A DNA stretch of 64,000 nt from Eisenbergiella porci (GCF_009696275.1 NZ_VUMI01000001.1:186001-250000), one strand, 5' to 3'; counted from the stretch's first letter, positions 1 through 10,035 are shown. Program-made: numbers and translations. Notes: generated from the sequence alone by a model not told the origin.

Positions 1-200
1 GACTCCGCGGAATCGAACGGCCCGGCCCCTTTTCCCAGAATATACTCTGCCGCCTCTTCCCACTCTTCCAGGGTATAATCCTCTGCCTCCATTTTCTTCA
101 GGGCATCACAGATATCAGGCCAGTAGGCTTTATAGTGCATGTCTGATAAAAAAGTCAGCCCGGCTTTTTTTGACAAACTTTCCAGTAATGCTTTTCTCAA
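1..200 (-). CDS. Partial hypothetical protein (3' end beyond window)
   Basis: An open frame runs off the left edge, read leftwards from a TTG at 200. It has about 66 visible residues, is helical and acidic, and includes the motif LTFLSDMHYKAYWPDICDAL. I do not recognise the family. The start is doubtful. The only good Shine-Dalgarno (AGGAGGT, complement at 214-220) precedes a GTG at 210 that lies in another frame and stops after 26 codons. A small frameshift near the 5' end is therefore possible, in line with decay seen further right. The frame stays open upstream to about 278. Confidence 0.45.
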   Translation of the reverse strand, partial: MRKALLESLSKKAGLTFLSDMHYKAYWPDICDALKKMEAEDYTLEEWEEAAEYILGKGAGPFDSAE

Positions 201-332
201 TGTATTCCACTGTACCTCCTTTTTCCATAGGTCATTCACACTGCCCCGGCGGAAGCTATGGCAATGAAATTTTCAGAAAGGGATTTGGGAATCCTGAATT
301 GCACCTAACAGAAATATATGCCGCCTGTCACA

Positions 333-387
333 CCTAAAATGGAGAACGCTTCCAGGTTCCGTACCCGAAAACATTCTCCAATTTAGG
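333..387. repeat. Inverted repeat (14-bp arms) downstream of the DUF2461 locus
   Basis: The arms CCTAAAATGGAGAA (333-346) and TTCTCCAATTTAGG (374-387) pair with one mismatch around a 27-nt loop. The element lies just past the 3' end of the minus-strand DUF2461 gene. No clear run of T follows on either strand, so an intrinsic terminator is only one option; a processed RNA hairpin or remnant of a mobile element is also possible. Confidence 0.5.
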
Positions 388-405
388 CCTTTTCCCATGA
401 TTAAA

Positions 406-1065
406 TTACAGTGCTTCCTTTAGCATAAAATACACATCCTGCACACTATCAAATGCAACTAACATACATTCAAGCATAGCTCTCCCAAAAAACACATCGC
501 TTAATCCATCTTCATGCACAAAAGAAATTCTCCTGCGCTCCAGCCACTCCTGCAAAACCACATCTTCTTCAGGATAACATGCTCTTTTATATTTTTCTCC
601 CCGCACTCCCAGCAAACCAGCTTCATTAAACTTTTCAATTACTCCTTTTGCAAAATTCCTGTTATCCAATATATACTCCCGTATTTTTTCCATACCTCTT
701 GCATCTGAATTATAGATATTCAACCCAAACTTATACCCTGTTAAAGATGCATCGAAAAAAAAGCCAGGTGCATTCTTTTTATTTACCTTGTCCAGCTTAA
801 ATCGTATGTAAAAATATTCCTTAATTAGGGCATTATTGCAAAACCGCGCATCGTTATATGCCGAAGAAATGCTTTATCTCTTATTATTCAACAAATCACT
901 GTCTACTTTACTGAAATAACTATACAGTTCAAAATACAATTCTTCCAATGGATATTTCACACCGTCAAGATATAACATTTTATTTTCTCTATAAGTATTT
1001 TTACAATTATCTTTTCTGATTGCCTGATAATACTCTATAGTAGACTCATTAAAACCTTTAAACAT
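406..1065 (-). pseudogene. DUF2461 (TIGR02453-like) protein interrupted by an in-frame TAA
   Basis: Two open segments (1065-874 and 873-406) lie in exactly the same frame, separated by one TAA at 874-876. The first gives the family N-terminus (MFKGFNESTIEYYQAIRKDN). The second continues with SSAYNDARF, then the PGFFFDASLTGYKFGLNIYN block and the C-terminal KRACYPEEDV. Together they make about 219 residues, the usual DUF2461 length. The family is cytosolic and of unknown function. Nothing else is damaged, so this is a young nonsense mutation, a readthrough gene or a base-call error. The locus is AT-rich compared with the rest of the window. The next gene upstream (S51 peptidase) is also broken. 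Confidence 0.8.
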
Positions 1066-1076
1066 TATTCATCTTC

Positions 1077-1331
1077 CTATTCGCCAATTATCTCTAATTC
1101 ATCTGGAAATTCCCGCACAACAAGTGCACAGGTATTTGTTAATCTTATATTATTCTTTAAAGGATATGCTATTTTGCCTTTCTTTTCTCCATCCAGACAA
1201 TGTACATCTAATCTCGTATTTATCAACCCCAAGTTACCATCTAAATTGTTAGAGAAAAGAAGACTCCCTGCACTCACACCGATTACCATTCCATTTGCCT
1301 TGATATACTCCAATGGCTCTTGCCAGTTTAT
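1077..1331 (-). pseudogene. Peptidase S51 (dipeptidase E-like) C-terminal remnant
   Basis: About 78 residues carry the S51 nucleophile block GVSAGSLLFSNNL, with the catalytic Ser in GVSAGS, followed by NTRLDVHC and a typical short C-terminal strand. Known S51 proteins are about 200 residues, so the N-terminal Rossmann-like half is missing. Upstream the frame meets a TAA at about 1332, and only short fragments resembling the family can be guessed further right. It ends 12 bp before the DUF2461 gene, so the two may once have been co-transcribed. I infer it is non-functional because the Asp/Glu-bearing N-terminal half is absent. Confidence 0.65.
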
Positions 1332-1484
1332 TTATGCCCAACTCTTGAATCTAAGCTGATTTCTGAAAAATCAATTTCTAAATCTTCATAAATATTCACA
1401 TATACAAACAACTTGTCAATTCTTTAGGCTATTTCAAAGGTAAAAATCCGCCTGCACAAAATGTGCCCCACCTTCCAGCTCCGT

Positions 1485-2747
1485 CTAAATAATCCATGCC
1501 GGTACGTACCAGTTTTTCCGGTCAACAGGAATTAAATCAGGCGGCATACATACTACCGCGCCGGTGCCAACTTTTGTTTTCAGATGCTCTGTCCCTGAAA
1601 TTACATCCTCCGAAGCAGCCTCCTCTTCTATCGGATTCAGAACAGAAAAATTCTTAACAGCATCCTTAGGTGCCGAGCCTTTCTTTATTTCCACCGGATT
1701 GACAATTCCATCCTGATAAATAATCAAATCAATTTCTTTCTTATTGCTGTCCCTATAAAAATAGAGCGGCGGATTCTTTCCGGCATTTATATAACTTTTG
1801 TATATTTCAGACACCACCCAGGTTTCAAAAAACTGCCCGTCCATGGCACCGCGCTCCATAACCTCCGCACTGCTCCATCTTGTCAGATGGGAACATAATC
1901 CGGTATCCAGAAAATACATTCTCGGGGCCTTGATGACACGCTTCAGCGCATTATTGGAAAATGCAGGGATTAATGCAACCAGACCGGAAGAAACCAATAT
2001 GGACATCCACTGCTTCACTGTGGGCGCTGAAACTCCAACCTCGCCCGCCAAAACATCATAATTGACATTTGTTGCGGTACGCGCTGCGACAACTGTCATA
2101 AAATTAAGGAAACTCAATTCATCCGCAACCTGAGTCATGTCTTTGATATCGCGGCTGATATATGTCTCCAGATAAGATTCATAATATTGTTCTTTATCAA
2201 CATTTTCATTTTCATATAAGCGTGGCATAGCGCCTTTATAAATACGGGAAAATATCTGTGTGATATTCATAGGCTCCGTATCACTCATACGATTCATCAG
2301 TTCCGAAATGTCAACCTGAAACGGTGCAAAATGTTTCCCGCGTATTTCACTGTTGCTAAGTCCCTGCATTTTTACAATCCCTGCCCTGCCGGCCAGAGAC
2401 TCCGTCACTTTTTTCATCATATGAAAGGTCTGTGAACCGGTCAGCCAAAAGTCTCCGCATGTTTTCTTCCTGTCCACATATCCCTTAATATAGTCCAATA
2501 ATTCAGGCGCATACTGTACCTCATCTATTAATACGGGAGGGGCATACCTTTGCAGGAACATTTCAGGATCGCTCCTGGCAAATGCACGTATAGTCGGATT
2601 ATCCAGGGAAACGATTTTTCTATTTGGATCCGCCAGCCGGGTTAACAGTGTCGTTTTTCCTACCTGCCTTGGCCCTGTTACTATTAATACGGGAAATGTT
2701 TCACTTATTTTTTTGATGGTTGGCTCTATGGTTCTTTCTATATACAT
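1485..2747 (-). CDS. ATP-binding protein, AAA_14 + DUF4143
   Basis: This is a 420-residue cytosolic protein. An N-terminal P-loop GPRQVGKTT (near residue 25), a Walker B-like VLIDEVQYAP and a sensor-type LTGSQ form an AAA_14 ATPase. A winged-helix region follows, then a C-terminal DUF4143 domain with a PD-(D/E)XK-like pattern (YRDSNKKEIDLIIYQDG then VEIKKG). The ATG at 2747 is chosen because AGGAGG lies 5 bp upstream; the frame could open 10 codons earlier without a ribosome site. This large family is common and variable in gut Firmicutes. Its role is unsettled; mobile or defence-linked functions have been proposed. It stands alone between pseudogenes and looks intact. Confidence 0.85.
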   Translation of the reverse strand: MYIERTIEPTIKKISETFPVLIVTGPRQVGKTTLLTRLADPNRKIVSLDNPTIRAFARSDPEMFLQRYAPPVLIDEVQYAPELLDYIKGYVDRKKTCGDFWLTGSQTFHMMKKVTESLAGRAGIVKMQGLSNSEIRGKHFAPFQVDISELMNRMSDTEPMNITQIFSRIYKGAMPRLYENENVDKEQYYESYLETYISRDIKDMTQVADELSFLNFMTVVAARTATNVNYDVLAGEVGVSAPTVKQWMSILVSSGLVALIPAFSNNALKRVIKAPRMYFLDTGLCSHLTRWSSAEVMERGAMDGQFFETWVVSEIYKSYINAGKNPPLYFYRDSNKKEIDLIIYQDGIVNPVEIKKGSAPKDAVKNFSVLNPIEEEAASEDVISGTEHLKTKVGTGAVVCMPPDLIPVDRKNWYVPAWII

Positions 2748-2935
2748 AGCAGTCCTCCTACTTGTTTTGCGGAGCAAAATACGGTTTCTTTGCGTTCAGC
2801 GGATTTTCCTCCCCTAATTAGCATGTAAAAAAAATATTATATTATGCAAATCCAAAGTATAATTTTATATTTACATAAATATCACATAAAGTCAACCACT
2901 GTATCAATATAAGCTCACCATTTTGCCCTCTACAA

Positions 2936-3587
2936 CAGTTTTACCGTATGGGGCTTGAAGTCAGCCTTTTTCACCGGACAACGCGGTGCCTGGAGCTGAC
3001 GGAGGACGGACGAATTACGGTTGGCGACAGGATTACCTTAAATACACCTGCGGGGGATTTTGAATATACCATTTCCGGCCTCTATGAGGATGCGTTGTAT
3101 TGGTGCCAGTAAACAGCAAATCATACGTTTTGTACGGCTTGAGGCATTGAACTGGTGTAAAACAGCAATTCCAATCGGTTGTGCCTTGGGAACCATAGCC
3201 TGCTGGATATTGTGCGCGGTTTTAAAATTTTTGGTAAAAGGCGAATGGGTGGATATGCCGCTTTTTGCAGTAAGCATAAGCGGTATTCTCAGCGGCGCTG
3301 CCGTTGGTGTTGTCACTGTATTCATTGCCGCCCATTCCCCTGCGAAGCAGGCAGCACGGGTTTCGCCAGTAGCAGCAGTATCCGGCAATGCAAATGTATC
3401 GAAAAAGGTTAGCCGCATCACAAAAATAAGGTTTTTCAAAGTGGAAACTTCTTTGGGTATTCATCATGCAACCGGCGCAAAGAAAAATCTTCTGCTTATT
3501 ACAGGTTCCTTTGCCCTTATGATCGTCCTGTTTCTTGCATTTTATAATGGTCTGCTCGGAAGAAACCTATACACGCCTGCTGGGTGA
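2936..3587 (+). pseudogene. FtsX-type ABC transporter permease remnant
   Basis: Two pieces of one permease are fused out of frame. Residues from 2936 give the extracellular domain end (GDRITLNTPAGDFEYTISG). From 3084 another frame gives MRCIGASKQQIIRFVRLEAL, the classic FtsX transmembrane/coupling segment, then membrane helices and NLLLITGSFALMIVLFLAFY. The junction near 3090 lacks the intervening sequence, so an internal deletion happened. The 5' end and C-terminal helices are also missing. Such permeases work with a MacB-like ATPase in peptide or antibiotic export or sensing; no partner ATPase is adjacent. Confidence 0.75.
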
Positions 3588-3624
3588 ACAAAACTATAAG
3601 CTCCGGCCTGCCTGGCAAAAGCTT

Positions 3625-4095
3625 CTACGGATGCTCCTTGCAGGACAGCTCCGTCACGTCCAGTCTGAGAATGCACACCGCTTCTGCCATCGCATCCGAA
3701 AATTCCCAGTCGTTCCTGCCGGTATTATGGCGCATGATGCTCTGCAGCGCCGCCTTTCTTTCCTCCGCTGCATCCACAAAGCTGACGCGGCCCGTACCGA
3801 TTATACTCTGAAAACGCGCGGAATGATTACATGCCAGATCCCCTTCCACAAGCTCATAATTCGTATCCAGTTCAAACCCCACAGAAGGCGCTGCCGAAAT
3901 CAAATCGATTTTCCTGCCTTCCCTTGCGCTGTGGAAATAGAAAATTCTCCTGCCCTCCTCTTCTTCATAACCGAAGCTCAGAGGGACAATGTAAACCTCT
4001 TTTCCGTCAAAAAAGCCCAGCCTGCAGCAATGGCTGGCTTCGATAATCTCCCGTATTTTGGCCGGTTCCGTAATTTCTCTGTCTTTTCTTCTCAT
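3625..4095 (-). CDS. Pyridoxamine 5'-phosphate oxidase-family flavoprotein (NimA-like)
   Basis: This is a 156-residue single-domain split-barrel protein. The opening (MRRKDREITEPAKIREII), the conserved CRLGFFDGKEVYIVPLSFGY strand pair and YFHSAREGRKIDL match small PPOX/NimA-like FMN-binding proteins common in clostridia. These bind FMN or a related cofactor; substrates are mostly unknown, and nitroimidazole resistance is the best known role of the subfamily. Its ATG overlaps the last 4 bp of the upstream hydrolase pseudogene, so they form a translationally coupled pair. It appears complete. Confidence 0.85.
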   Translation of the reverse strand: MRRKDREITEPAKIREIIEASHCCRLGFFDGKEVYIVPLSFGYEEEEGRRIFYFHSAREGRKIDLISAAPSVGFELDTNYELVEGDLACNHSARFQSIIGTGRVSFVDAAEERKAALQSIMRHNTGRNDWEFSDAMAEAVCILRLDVTELSCKEHP

Positions 4096-4738
4096 ACGTT
4101 TTCCTCCAAAGCTGTCTCATTCAGGAAATCCATGACCTGGCGGTTGAAATCCTCAGTTTCTTCATAAGCGCCATGTCCCAGTCCTTCATAAATTATCATT
4201 TTGCACTGCTTGATTTTTTCTGCCATTTCCGGCGCGGCATCTGTCCCCACAATTTTATCGTCGCCTCCTCCCAGGATAAGGACGGGGCAGTTTATCCCGG
4301 AAAGCTCTTCATAGGCATTATGGGTGAGGCAGGACTCCGCCTGGATGAGGAACCGGCTGAAATCCTCCGGCTTTCCCACCCTGCACAAATTTTTTCCGTA
4401 TTCAATGGATGCAGCTGTTCCAGCGCCAGCCACAGATCCTCTGCCATATCCTTCGTCGTATAACCCTCTTCCAGCTTATTTTTTCTGCTGAAAATATACA
4501 CCCGGTAATAGGGGGCAATTTTCCTGTAGTAAAAAGCCAGATTGACGGCCTGACCGTGAACGGTTCTCAACCCGTCGCCCAGTCCGGGCAAAATTATGAG
4601 CGGCCTGCTGCCATAGCCGAATTCCACATAATCCATGGCAGTATCCTTTATAATTACCTTATGTTCCGCAGCCTTGTAAAACAACAGCGCCTCCCGTCTG
4701 CCGCCTCCATGCGTCAGCTCTTTTTCGATAACAGCCAA
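4092..4738 (-). pseudogene. Alpha/beta hydrolase, central part deleted and frameshifted
   Basis: The first frame (4738 to about 4380) gives the N-terminal hydrolase fold: VEFGYGSRPLIILPGLGDGL, YRKIAPYYRVYIFSRKNKL and DMAEDLWLALEQL. A second frame (about 4433 to 4092) gives the C-terminal part: GKPEDFSRFLIQAESCLTHN, CPVLILGGGDDKIVG (Asp) and YEGLGHGAYEE (His). About 100 residues between them, including the nucleophile elbow GxSxG expected after the LALEQL helix, are absent, and the parts join out of frame. The product cannot be an active hydrolase. It overlaps the PPOX gene start by 4 bp. Confidence 0.8.
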
Positions 4739-4768
4739 GCAGGCTGAACCGTTACTGCAGTTCTTCCT

Positions 4769-7014
4769 TTAAATCATTCTCACTTCGCCCAGCTCCAGGC
4801 CTGACTGGCCGAAATAAAATTTCAGATACTGGTGCGGGAAACGGAATTCTCCCAAATCTGAGGAGCGTACCACCCATTCCCCCTGGGTGCCGTTGATGGT
4901 AAAGGTGATTACCACTCCATGGTTCATAAAGATAGATATAGGCACCTGGGCCAGCTCGCCCGCATCACATCTGGCTTTGATCTGAATGGCGTAAATTCCC
5001 TGATGGAGAAGCTTTACTCCCAGCACGGAGGAAGCCCCCTTCTCCGTGGAAATCCCTGAAATATCCAGCGGCGTATCCCGATCCACCTCCTGATATTTCA
5101 AATCCAGGAACTGTGCATCCTCTCCCGCGCTCTCCCTCTGCTCCTTCAGTTCTTCCTCTGAAATCCGGTTGAGGAACCGATCCATAACAGGCAGACGCAT
5201 CAATACGCTGCAGATATTCCGGGCGCTGCGCAGCAGCTCGCCTCTGGTAATCCTGCCGTCGGCCAGGCCTTCCAGGGTATTGTCCTGGGCGCTGTTTGAC
5301 GCAGCGTCTGATACCACCATGTATACATCGTTCTGCCCGCGCACCATGGCCGCCGTGTTGCGGGTATCTCCATCCTGTCCCTCATCGTTCATCTTCGCCC
5401 ACCAGTCCGTCATCACCAGGCCGTCAAAGCCCCATTCCTTCCGCAGGATCGTGGTCAGCAGGTCATAGCTTCCGGCGGTCCACAGGCCGTTCACCGGACC
5501 GTAGGTGCTCATAATGGAGATCGCCCTGCCTTCCTTCACCGCAATCTCAAAGCCCTTCAGATAAATTTCACGCAGCGCTCTTTCTGAAATCACCGAATCC
5601 GCCAGATTTCTTGAAAATTCCTGGTTATTTCCGGCAAAATGCTTGATCGTTCCGCTGGTGCCCGCTTTTCCCATGCCCTTCAGCTGGGCTGCCGCCATTT
5701 TCCCGGTCAGATAGGGATCCTCTGAAAAATATTCGAAATTCCTTCCGTTCAGCGGATTCCTGTGGATATTCATCCCCGGCCCCAGAAGAAGGTCCACCCG
5801 GTTTCTTCTCAGCTCCAGCCCTTCCATTTCAAAGAGGGCTTCTACCAGTGATTCATTAAAAGTACAGGCCAGGCAGGTCCCGTTGGGCAGGCTGAAGGCA
5901 TGGGTGCCGCAGTCCATACGTATGCCGGAAGGGCCGTCGGCGCAGCAGCCCACCGGGATGCCGAAGTCCTTCAGCCTGTCAGTCACGCCGCCGAAGGCGC
6001 CTGCCGTTCCCGGCGTCACTTTGGGGGAACACATTCCTTCCCCGCGCACGATACAGGCAAGATCCTTATCGGTCAGCTGGGAAAGGAATTCGTCCAGTTC
6101 CAGGGAATCATCAGCCTCTTCCGCCGTCTTTTTATCGCAGACAGCCTCCGGCTTCAAGCGGAAAAACGGAGTCACAGGCGCCAGCGCTTCCTCAAGCTGC
6201 TGTGTCACCTTCAGCTCCGGCTGCGTAAAGGAGCCGCATAAAGCGGCGCTTCTCACATCCTCTCCCGCAAAAAAACGGTAAGTGCCTTCCTCTAAGACAT
6301 AACAGGATTTATGTCCCGTCGCGCCGCTGTCATCATAGGAAGCCAATTCCTTTTTCCATATCGTAAACGGAAGCTCTTCTTTTTCTCCCGGCATAAGCAC
6401 CCTGGTCTTGGCAAACGAGGCCAGGCTGCGCAGCGGCTTCCCCAGAACTCCCTAGGGCGGGTTAACATAGACCTGCACTACCTGGCGGCCAGGAAATTCT
6501 CCCTCATTCGCAACTGCTATTTTTAAGGATACGGAATCGCTGTCCTCTTCAAATTCCAGTGTTTCCATGGAAAAATGTGTATAGGACAATCCAAATCCGA
6601 ACGGGTAAAGCACTTTGTCTTTGGCTGTTGTTTCAAAATAACGGTATCCCACGTAGATGTCTTCCGTATAAAAATTCCTGTACTGATCACCAAAGCAGGA
6701 GGAGGACGGGTAATCTTCTATGGAACGGGCGATAGTATCGCTCAGACGGCCACAGGGGTTTACCCTACCGGCCAGCACGTCGGCAACGCCGCTGCCGCCC
6801 TCCATTCCGCCCTGCCATACATAAAGAACAGCGGAGGGCTTACAGGTCTCCACCCATTTCATATCAATGATATTCCCCACATTCAAAAGTACCGCCGTCC
6901 TGGTAAAATGTCTGCTTACCGTACGGATCATGGCCTCCTCTTCTTCCGTAAGCAGGTAGCTTCCCGGTTCAGCCTTGGTATCCTGATCCTTTTTATCAGC
7001 AGTTCAATATGATA
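4769..7014 (-). pseudogene. GH3 beta-glycosidase, domain-swapped order, in-frame TAG, 5' truncated
   Basis: Read leftwards, the GH3 C-terminal domain comes first (KPSAVLYVWQGGMEGGSGVA, YPFGFGLSYT, a fibronectin-III-like strand ending VQVYVNPP). After one in-frame TAG (6452-6454) come GVLGKPLRS, the linker and then the GH3 catalytic barrel with KHFAGNN and the nucleophile segment GLVMTDWW. This reversed order is known from Butyrivibrio and Ruminococcus beta-glucosidases. The reading frame is continuous across the stop (6931 to 4769). The 5' end is also lost: the frame opens at a TGA near 7014 and roughly 200 residues expected before DMKWVETCKP are missing. Gln (CAG) is the likely original residue at the stop. 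Confidence 0.85.
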
Positions 7015-7031
7015 ACGGTTCCGCAGAGCGC

Positions 7032-7871
7032 TTAATTGCACATACGGATTCCGGCTTTTTCCAGCCTTGCCTTCAGATAGGCGATGCTTTCCAGATATTC
7101 ATCGTCCGAATGGAGATGCTCAATGATCATGGGCATCTGCGGGTTTACTCTGTCCGCCAGCCGGGCATATTTTTCCAGATTCAGAATTCCTTCCCCGCAG
7201 GCTGTCTCCTTCAGCTGGAAGGTAAACTCCGCCTGAAGGCATACGTCCTTAATGTGGCAGCTTTTGATATGGTTCCCCAGCTTATCGAAGCATTTTTCCA
7301 TAAAGTCTTCATTATTAAAATATTTTTCCGGACTGGTAATCCAGTTTGCCAGATCCATGTGCACTGCAAACCGTTCTCTGTCCACAGCCGTAATCAGGCG
7401 TTCATATTCCTCCGGATCCTTTGGCACCATCCAGGGCATAGGTTCAATCGTATAGTATGTATTCACCGGCACGGCGGCATCGATGATCTCCTGGATGGAT
7501 TTCACCGTCTTTTCCCAATGCTCTTCGGAGAAATTCTCCTTATAGGCGCCGTCCCATCTGCTCCCTGTGCTTCCGGCGATATTTACACAGCAGTTAGCGC
7601 CTATTTTGTCCGCCAGCTTCAGCTGTCCGATGCAGCGCTCCATGGCCGCCCTGCGCTCTGTTTCTGCCGGCGCCACCGGATTGCACCAGGCGCCCACCTC
7701 CGCAATGACAAGGCCGGCCTTTTTTGCCGCCCCTGCATAAGCGTCAATCAGTTCCTCCGGCGCCGTATAATCCACCGGGAACACTACTGCCCCGCAGCCC
7801 AGCTCTTTCATTTTCTCCGCCCATTGTGACGGGGTATCATGCTTTAATGATGAAGATAATCCAATCCGCAT
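7032..7871 (-). CDS. Sugar phosphate isomerase/epimerase-type TIM barrel protein
   Basis: This is a 279-residue AP-endonuclease-2/xylose isomerase-like TIM barrel. Visible metal-site residues are the Glu of YYTIEPMPW, the Asp/His of FAVHMDLANW and the His of SCHIKDV, with a C-terminal IIEHL. The start ATG at 7871 follows AAAGGAG by 8 bp; the frame extends 10 codons further without a ribosome site. It ends 17 bp before the broken GH3 gene. It probably isomerised or epimerised a sugar or sugar acid in the same catabolic operon as that glycosidase. The substrate cannot be told from sequence. It appears intact. Confidence 0.85.
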   Translation of the reverse strand: MRIGLSSSLKHDTPSQWAEKMKELGCGAVVFPVDYTAPEELIDAYAGAAKKAGLVIAEVGAWCNPVAPAETERRAAMERCIGQLKLADKIGANCCVNIAGSTGSRWDGAYKENFSEEHWEKTVKSIQEIIDAAVPVNTYYTIEPMPWMVPKDPEEYERLITAVDRERFAVHMDLANWITSPEKYFNNEDFMEKCFDKLGNHIKSCHIKDVCLQAEFTFQLKETACGEGILNLEKYARLADRVNPQMPMIIEHLHSDDEYLESIAYLKARLEKAGIRMCN

Positions 7872-7884
7872 ATAGTTTGCTCCT

Positions 7885-8731
7885 TTACAATTTATATTCA
7901 TCCTGTTCTAACAACTGAAAATTATAATCAGGTATAAAAAACACATATGTATTCAACACCCAAATAAAGCCCTGCTCTTTATCCCGGCTCACATTATTTT
8001 GCACTCTAAGAATTTCCTTTAAATCTAATGAGATAAAGCAATCTTTCAGTAAACCGGATTCGATTTCATACATTCCTCTTAGTATCTTATTCGCTTTACA
8101 AATATTATGACGAATGATATGAACAAACAAATATCTTGTATATCTATAGTAAGCTAAACCTGCAGAAAGATATCCACACTGCTGCAAAGTATCCGCCAAC
8201 TGATACTTTGCGGTAACCAGGCTCCTGCCCATCACTACAACAGATAAAATAGTTTCAATCTGCTCCAACAAGAAATTTGTTTCTTTTATACTCAGCAGTC
8301 ACCAGGTTTTTATATTGTAGCCCTGGCTGTAAATTTACCGGAACACTTCTGTCTGCATAATCGCTATCTGGAATAGCCAGCAGATGCTGATACGATTCAA
8401 TCATAGGATAATTCAAATAGAGTTGACCCGCGTCAGCCGAATCCACAAAATATGTCTGCATTTTCAATATCTTTTCTTCAGAAAAATTAGGATCATGACG
8501 TCCGTAATCAAATACCAGCACTATATTAATAAAATCGGTTTTACGAACCGGTGTTTTATATCCCTTCTTTTTACTTACAATAAATGGTAAATCCACCTCC
8601 TCCCAATCATCTTCGTATTCTCTGTTGATATCCAAATAAAGCTGATAAATATTTGTTCCATAAACAATAACATCATCCAAATCCCACAATAAACAAGTGC
8701 TGACGACGCTGTCTGGGTCTAAACCAATCAT
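7885..8731 (-). pseudogene. Partner of the upstream AAA ATPase, split by frameshift/deletion
   Basis: Two frames overlap at 8255-8271. The first (8731-8255, 158 aa) contains INIVLVFDYGRHDPNFSEEK and LYLNYPMIESYQHL. The second (8271-7885, 128 aa) contains YYRYTRYLFVHIIRHNICKA and GFIWVLNTYVFFIPDYNF. They look like the N- and C-terminal parts of one protein of about 350 residues with some sequence missing at the junction. It starts 3 bp after the ATPase gene, so it is co-translated. The FDYxxxDPxF motif recalls the acidic centre of RloB/TOPRIM-like nucleases paired with ATPases in abortive-infection modules, but I cannot assign a family firmly. Confidence 0.55.
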
Positions 8732-8733
8732 AA

Positions 8734-9885
8734 TTACTCATATCGTTCGAATTCCCCACTGATGTACATCTTTTCCAGATTATGTCCTTCTCTTAATTCT
8801 CTTACAGTAGCATTGCTCAATGCAGTTAGACTTCCGCTGCCGGACAATATAAAAAGGCAATCCGGCCGCATAAACCGGTTTGTCATTAAGTTTGTATTAT
8901 GCGTCGTCATTATAATCTGACACTGCGGAAATTTTTTTTTTAAAAATTTTATGATATTTTCAGACATTTCATAATGGTAAAAAGCATCGAATTCATCAAG
9001 ATACATTACAGTAGCTGTTTTTCCCATTTCAAAACGGCGGTACAGATTAGTAAGAGCGATAGTACCGCTCGATGCATTTTCATAAAAAGGCAATAATTGC
9101 TCATGTTTGAAATACAATTGATTCTGTCCGTCCGGCAGCTGCTTTATTACCAAACTGCACGCAATCCCCATAATATTTAAAAACTCTTCAAAGTCTTTCA
9201 ATGCATCATTGTCAGTCAGCATTTCTAAAAACGATTCATTCATTCTGCGAGGTCCATTCATCATGGAACTGCCTACAGTAATCATTACCATACGCTTAAT
9301 GAAGTCGTCTAACTTTAATAAAACAGAATCGCCCGGCAATGCCGTATTATTTATTAACCATCTTAAAAAAGGTAACATGGAAACCGAACCTTCATTTTCT
9401 TCAGGTAATGCCATTGACTGCATATATCTTTCAATTATAACAGTATCCGCATCTAAATATTTGAGATTACTAAAATCTGCATCCAAAGAATCAAAATTAT
9501 AGTAGAAACATCGGATACCATTCAGCAATAATTCTTCATCCAGTAAAATTGTTTCTGACCTTTTTCTATACTTATAAATTAACTCATCCCCATCGAATAA
9601 AAAAGTATAGGCAAATTCTGCATATTCCTCTGCCGAATCAGCATTCAAATAGTTTCCTTCCTGGTTTCTTACAAATCTTACTAAAGCCAAATTATCCCTG
9701 ATATCTAATAGTGCTTTTCCAAAATTGGTTTTACCGGTCGCATTTCTGCCATAGATAATCATCTTGCTGATTAGCTGTTCAGTTATACAGTCCGTACTAA
9801 ACTGGTAGCCGTCAACATTACTGAAATCAATCATAATTTTTTCTTTAAAATTTTTATAATTTGTCACTTCAAATCTCTTTAACAT
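8734..9885 (-). CDS. AAA-family ATPase (OLD/AAA_15-like), probable defence-type module
   Basis: This is a 383-residue SMC/ABC-like ATPase. It opens with MLKRFEVTNYKNFKEKI, the usual start of overcoming-lysogenisation-type ATPases. It has Walker A GRNATGKTN (near residue 47), the signature-like NASSGTIAL, Walker B VMYLDEFDAF and the His-switch MTTHNTNL. No TOPRIM domain is fused; that role is expected from the next gene, which is broken. The pair is clearly more AT-rich than its neighbours, a sign of horizontal transfer. ATPase-plus-nuclease pairs of this architecture often act in phage abortive infection; here that is inference. The ATPase itself looks complete. Confidence 0.8.
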   Translation of the reverse strand: MLKRFEVTNYKNFKEKIMIDFSNVDGYQFSTDCITEQLISKMIIYGRNATGKTNFGKALLDIRDNLALVRFVRNQEGNYLNADSAEEYAEFAYTFLFDGDELIYKYRKRSETILLDEELLLNGIRCFYYNFDSLDADFSNLKYLDADTVIIERYMQSMALPEENEGSVSMLPFLRWLINNTALPGDSVLLKLDDFIKRMVMITVGSSMMNGPRRMNESFLEMLTDNDALKDFEEFLNIMGIACSLVIKQLPDGQNQLYFKHEQLLPFYENASSGTIALTNLYRRFEMGKTATVMYLDEFDAFYHYEMSENIIKFLKKKFPQCQIIMTTHNTNLMTNRFMRPDCLFILSGSGSLTALSNATVRELREGHNLEKMYISGEFERYE

Positions 9886-9952
9886 ATATCAGCTACCTTC
9901 TTTCCTAAAAACCTGATAACCTCAGTATACCCTTTTTCTTCTAAAGCAGCAA

Positions 9953-9983
9953 TATGGTGCCGTAAAAAAATTACGGCACCATA
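9953..9983. terminator. Perfect hairpin, probable bidirectional terminator
   Basis: The arms TATGGTGCCGTAA (9953-9965) and TTACGGCACCATA (9971-9983) pair perfectly over a 5-A loop. The element lies between the minus-strand dehydrogenase gene (ends 10036) and the ATPase gene (starts 9885). It can end transcription of the dehydrogenase and insulate the AT-rich ATPase module. T content after the stem is modest. Confidence 0.65.
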
Positions 9984-10035
9984 CGTCAAATTATTGTTAT
10001 TTGCAACTGCTATTTTACCATATAAAACTCAGGCT

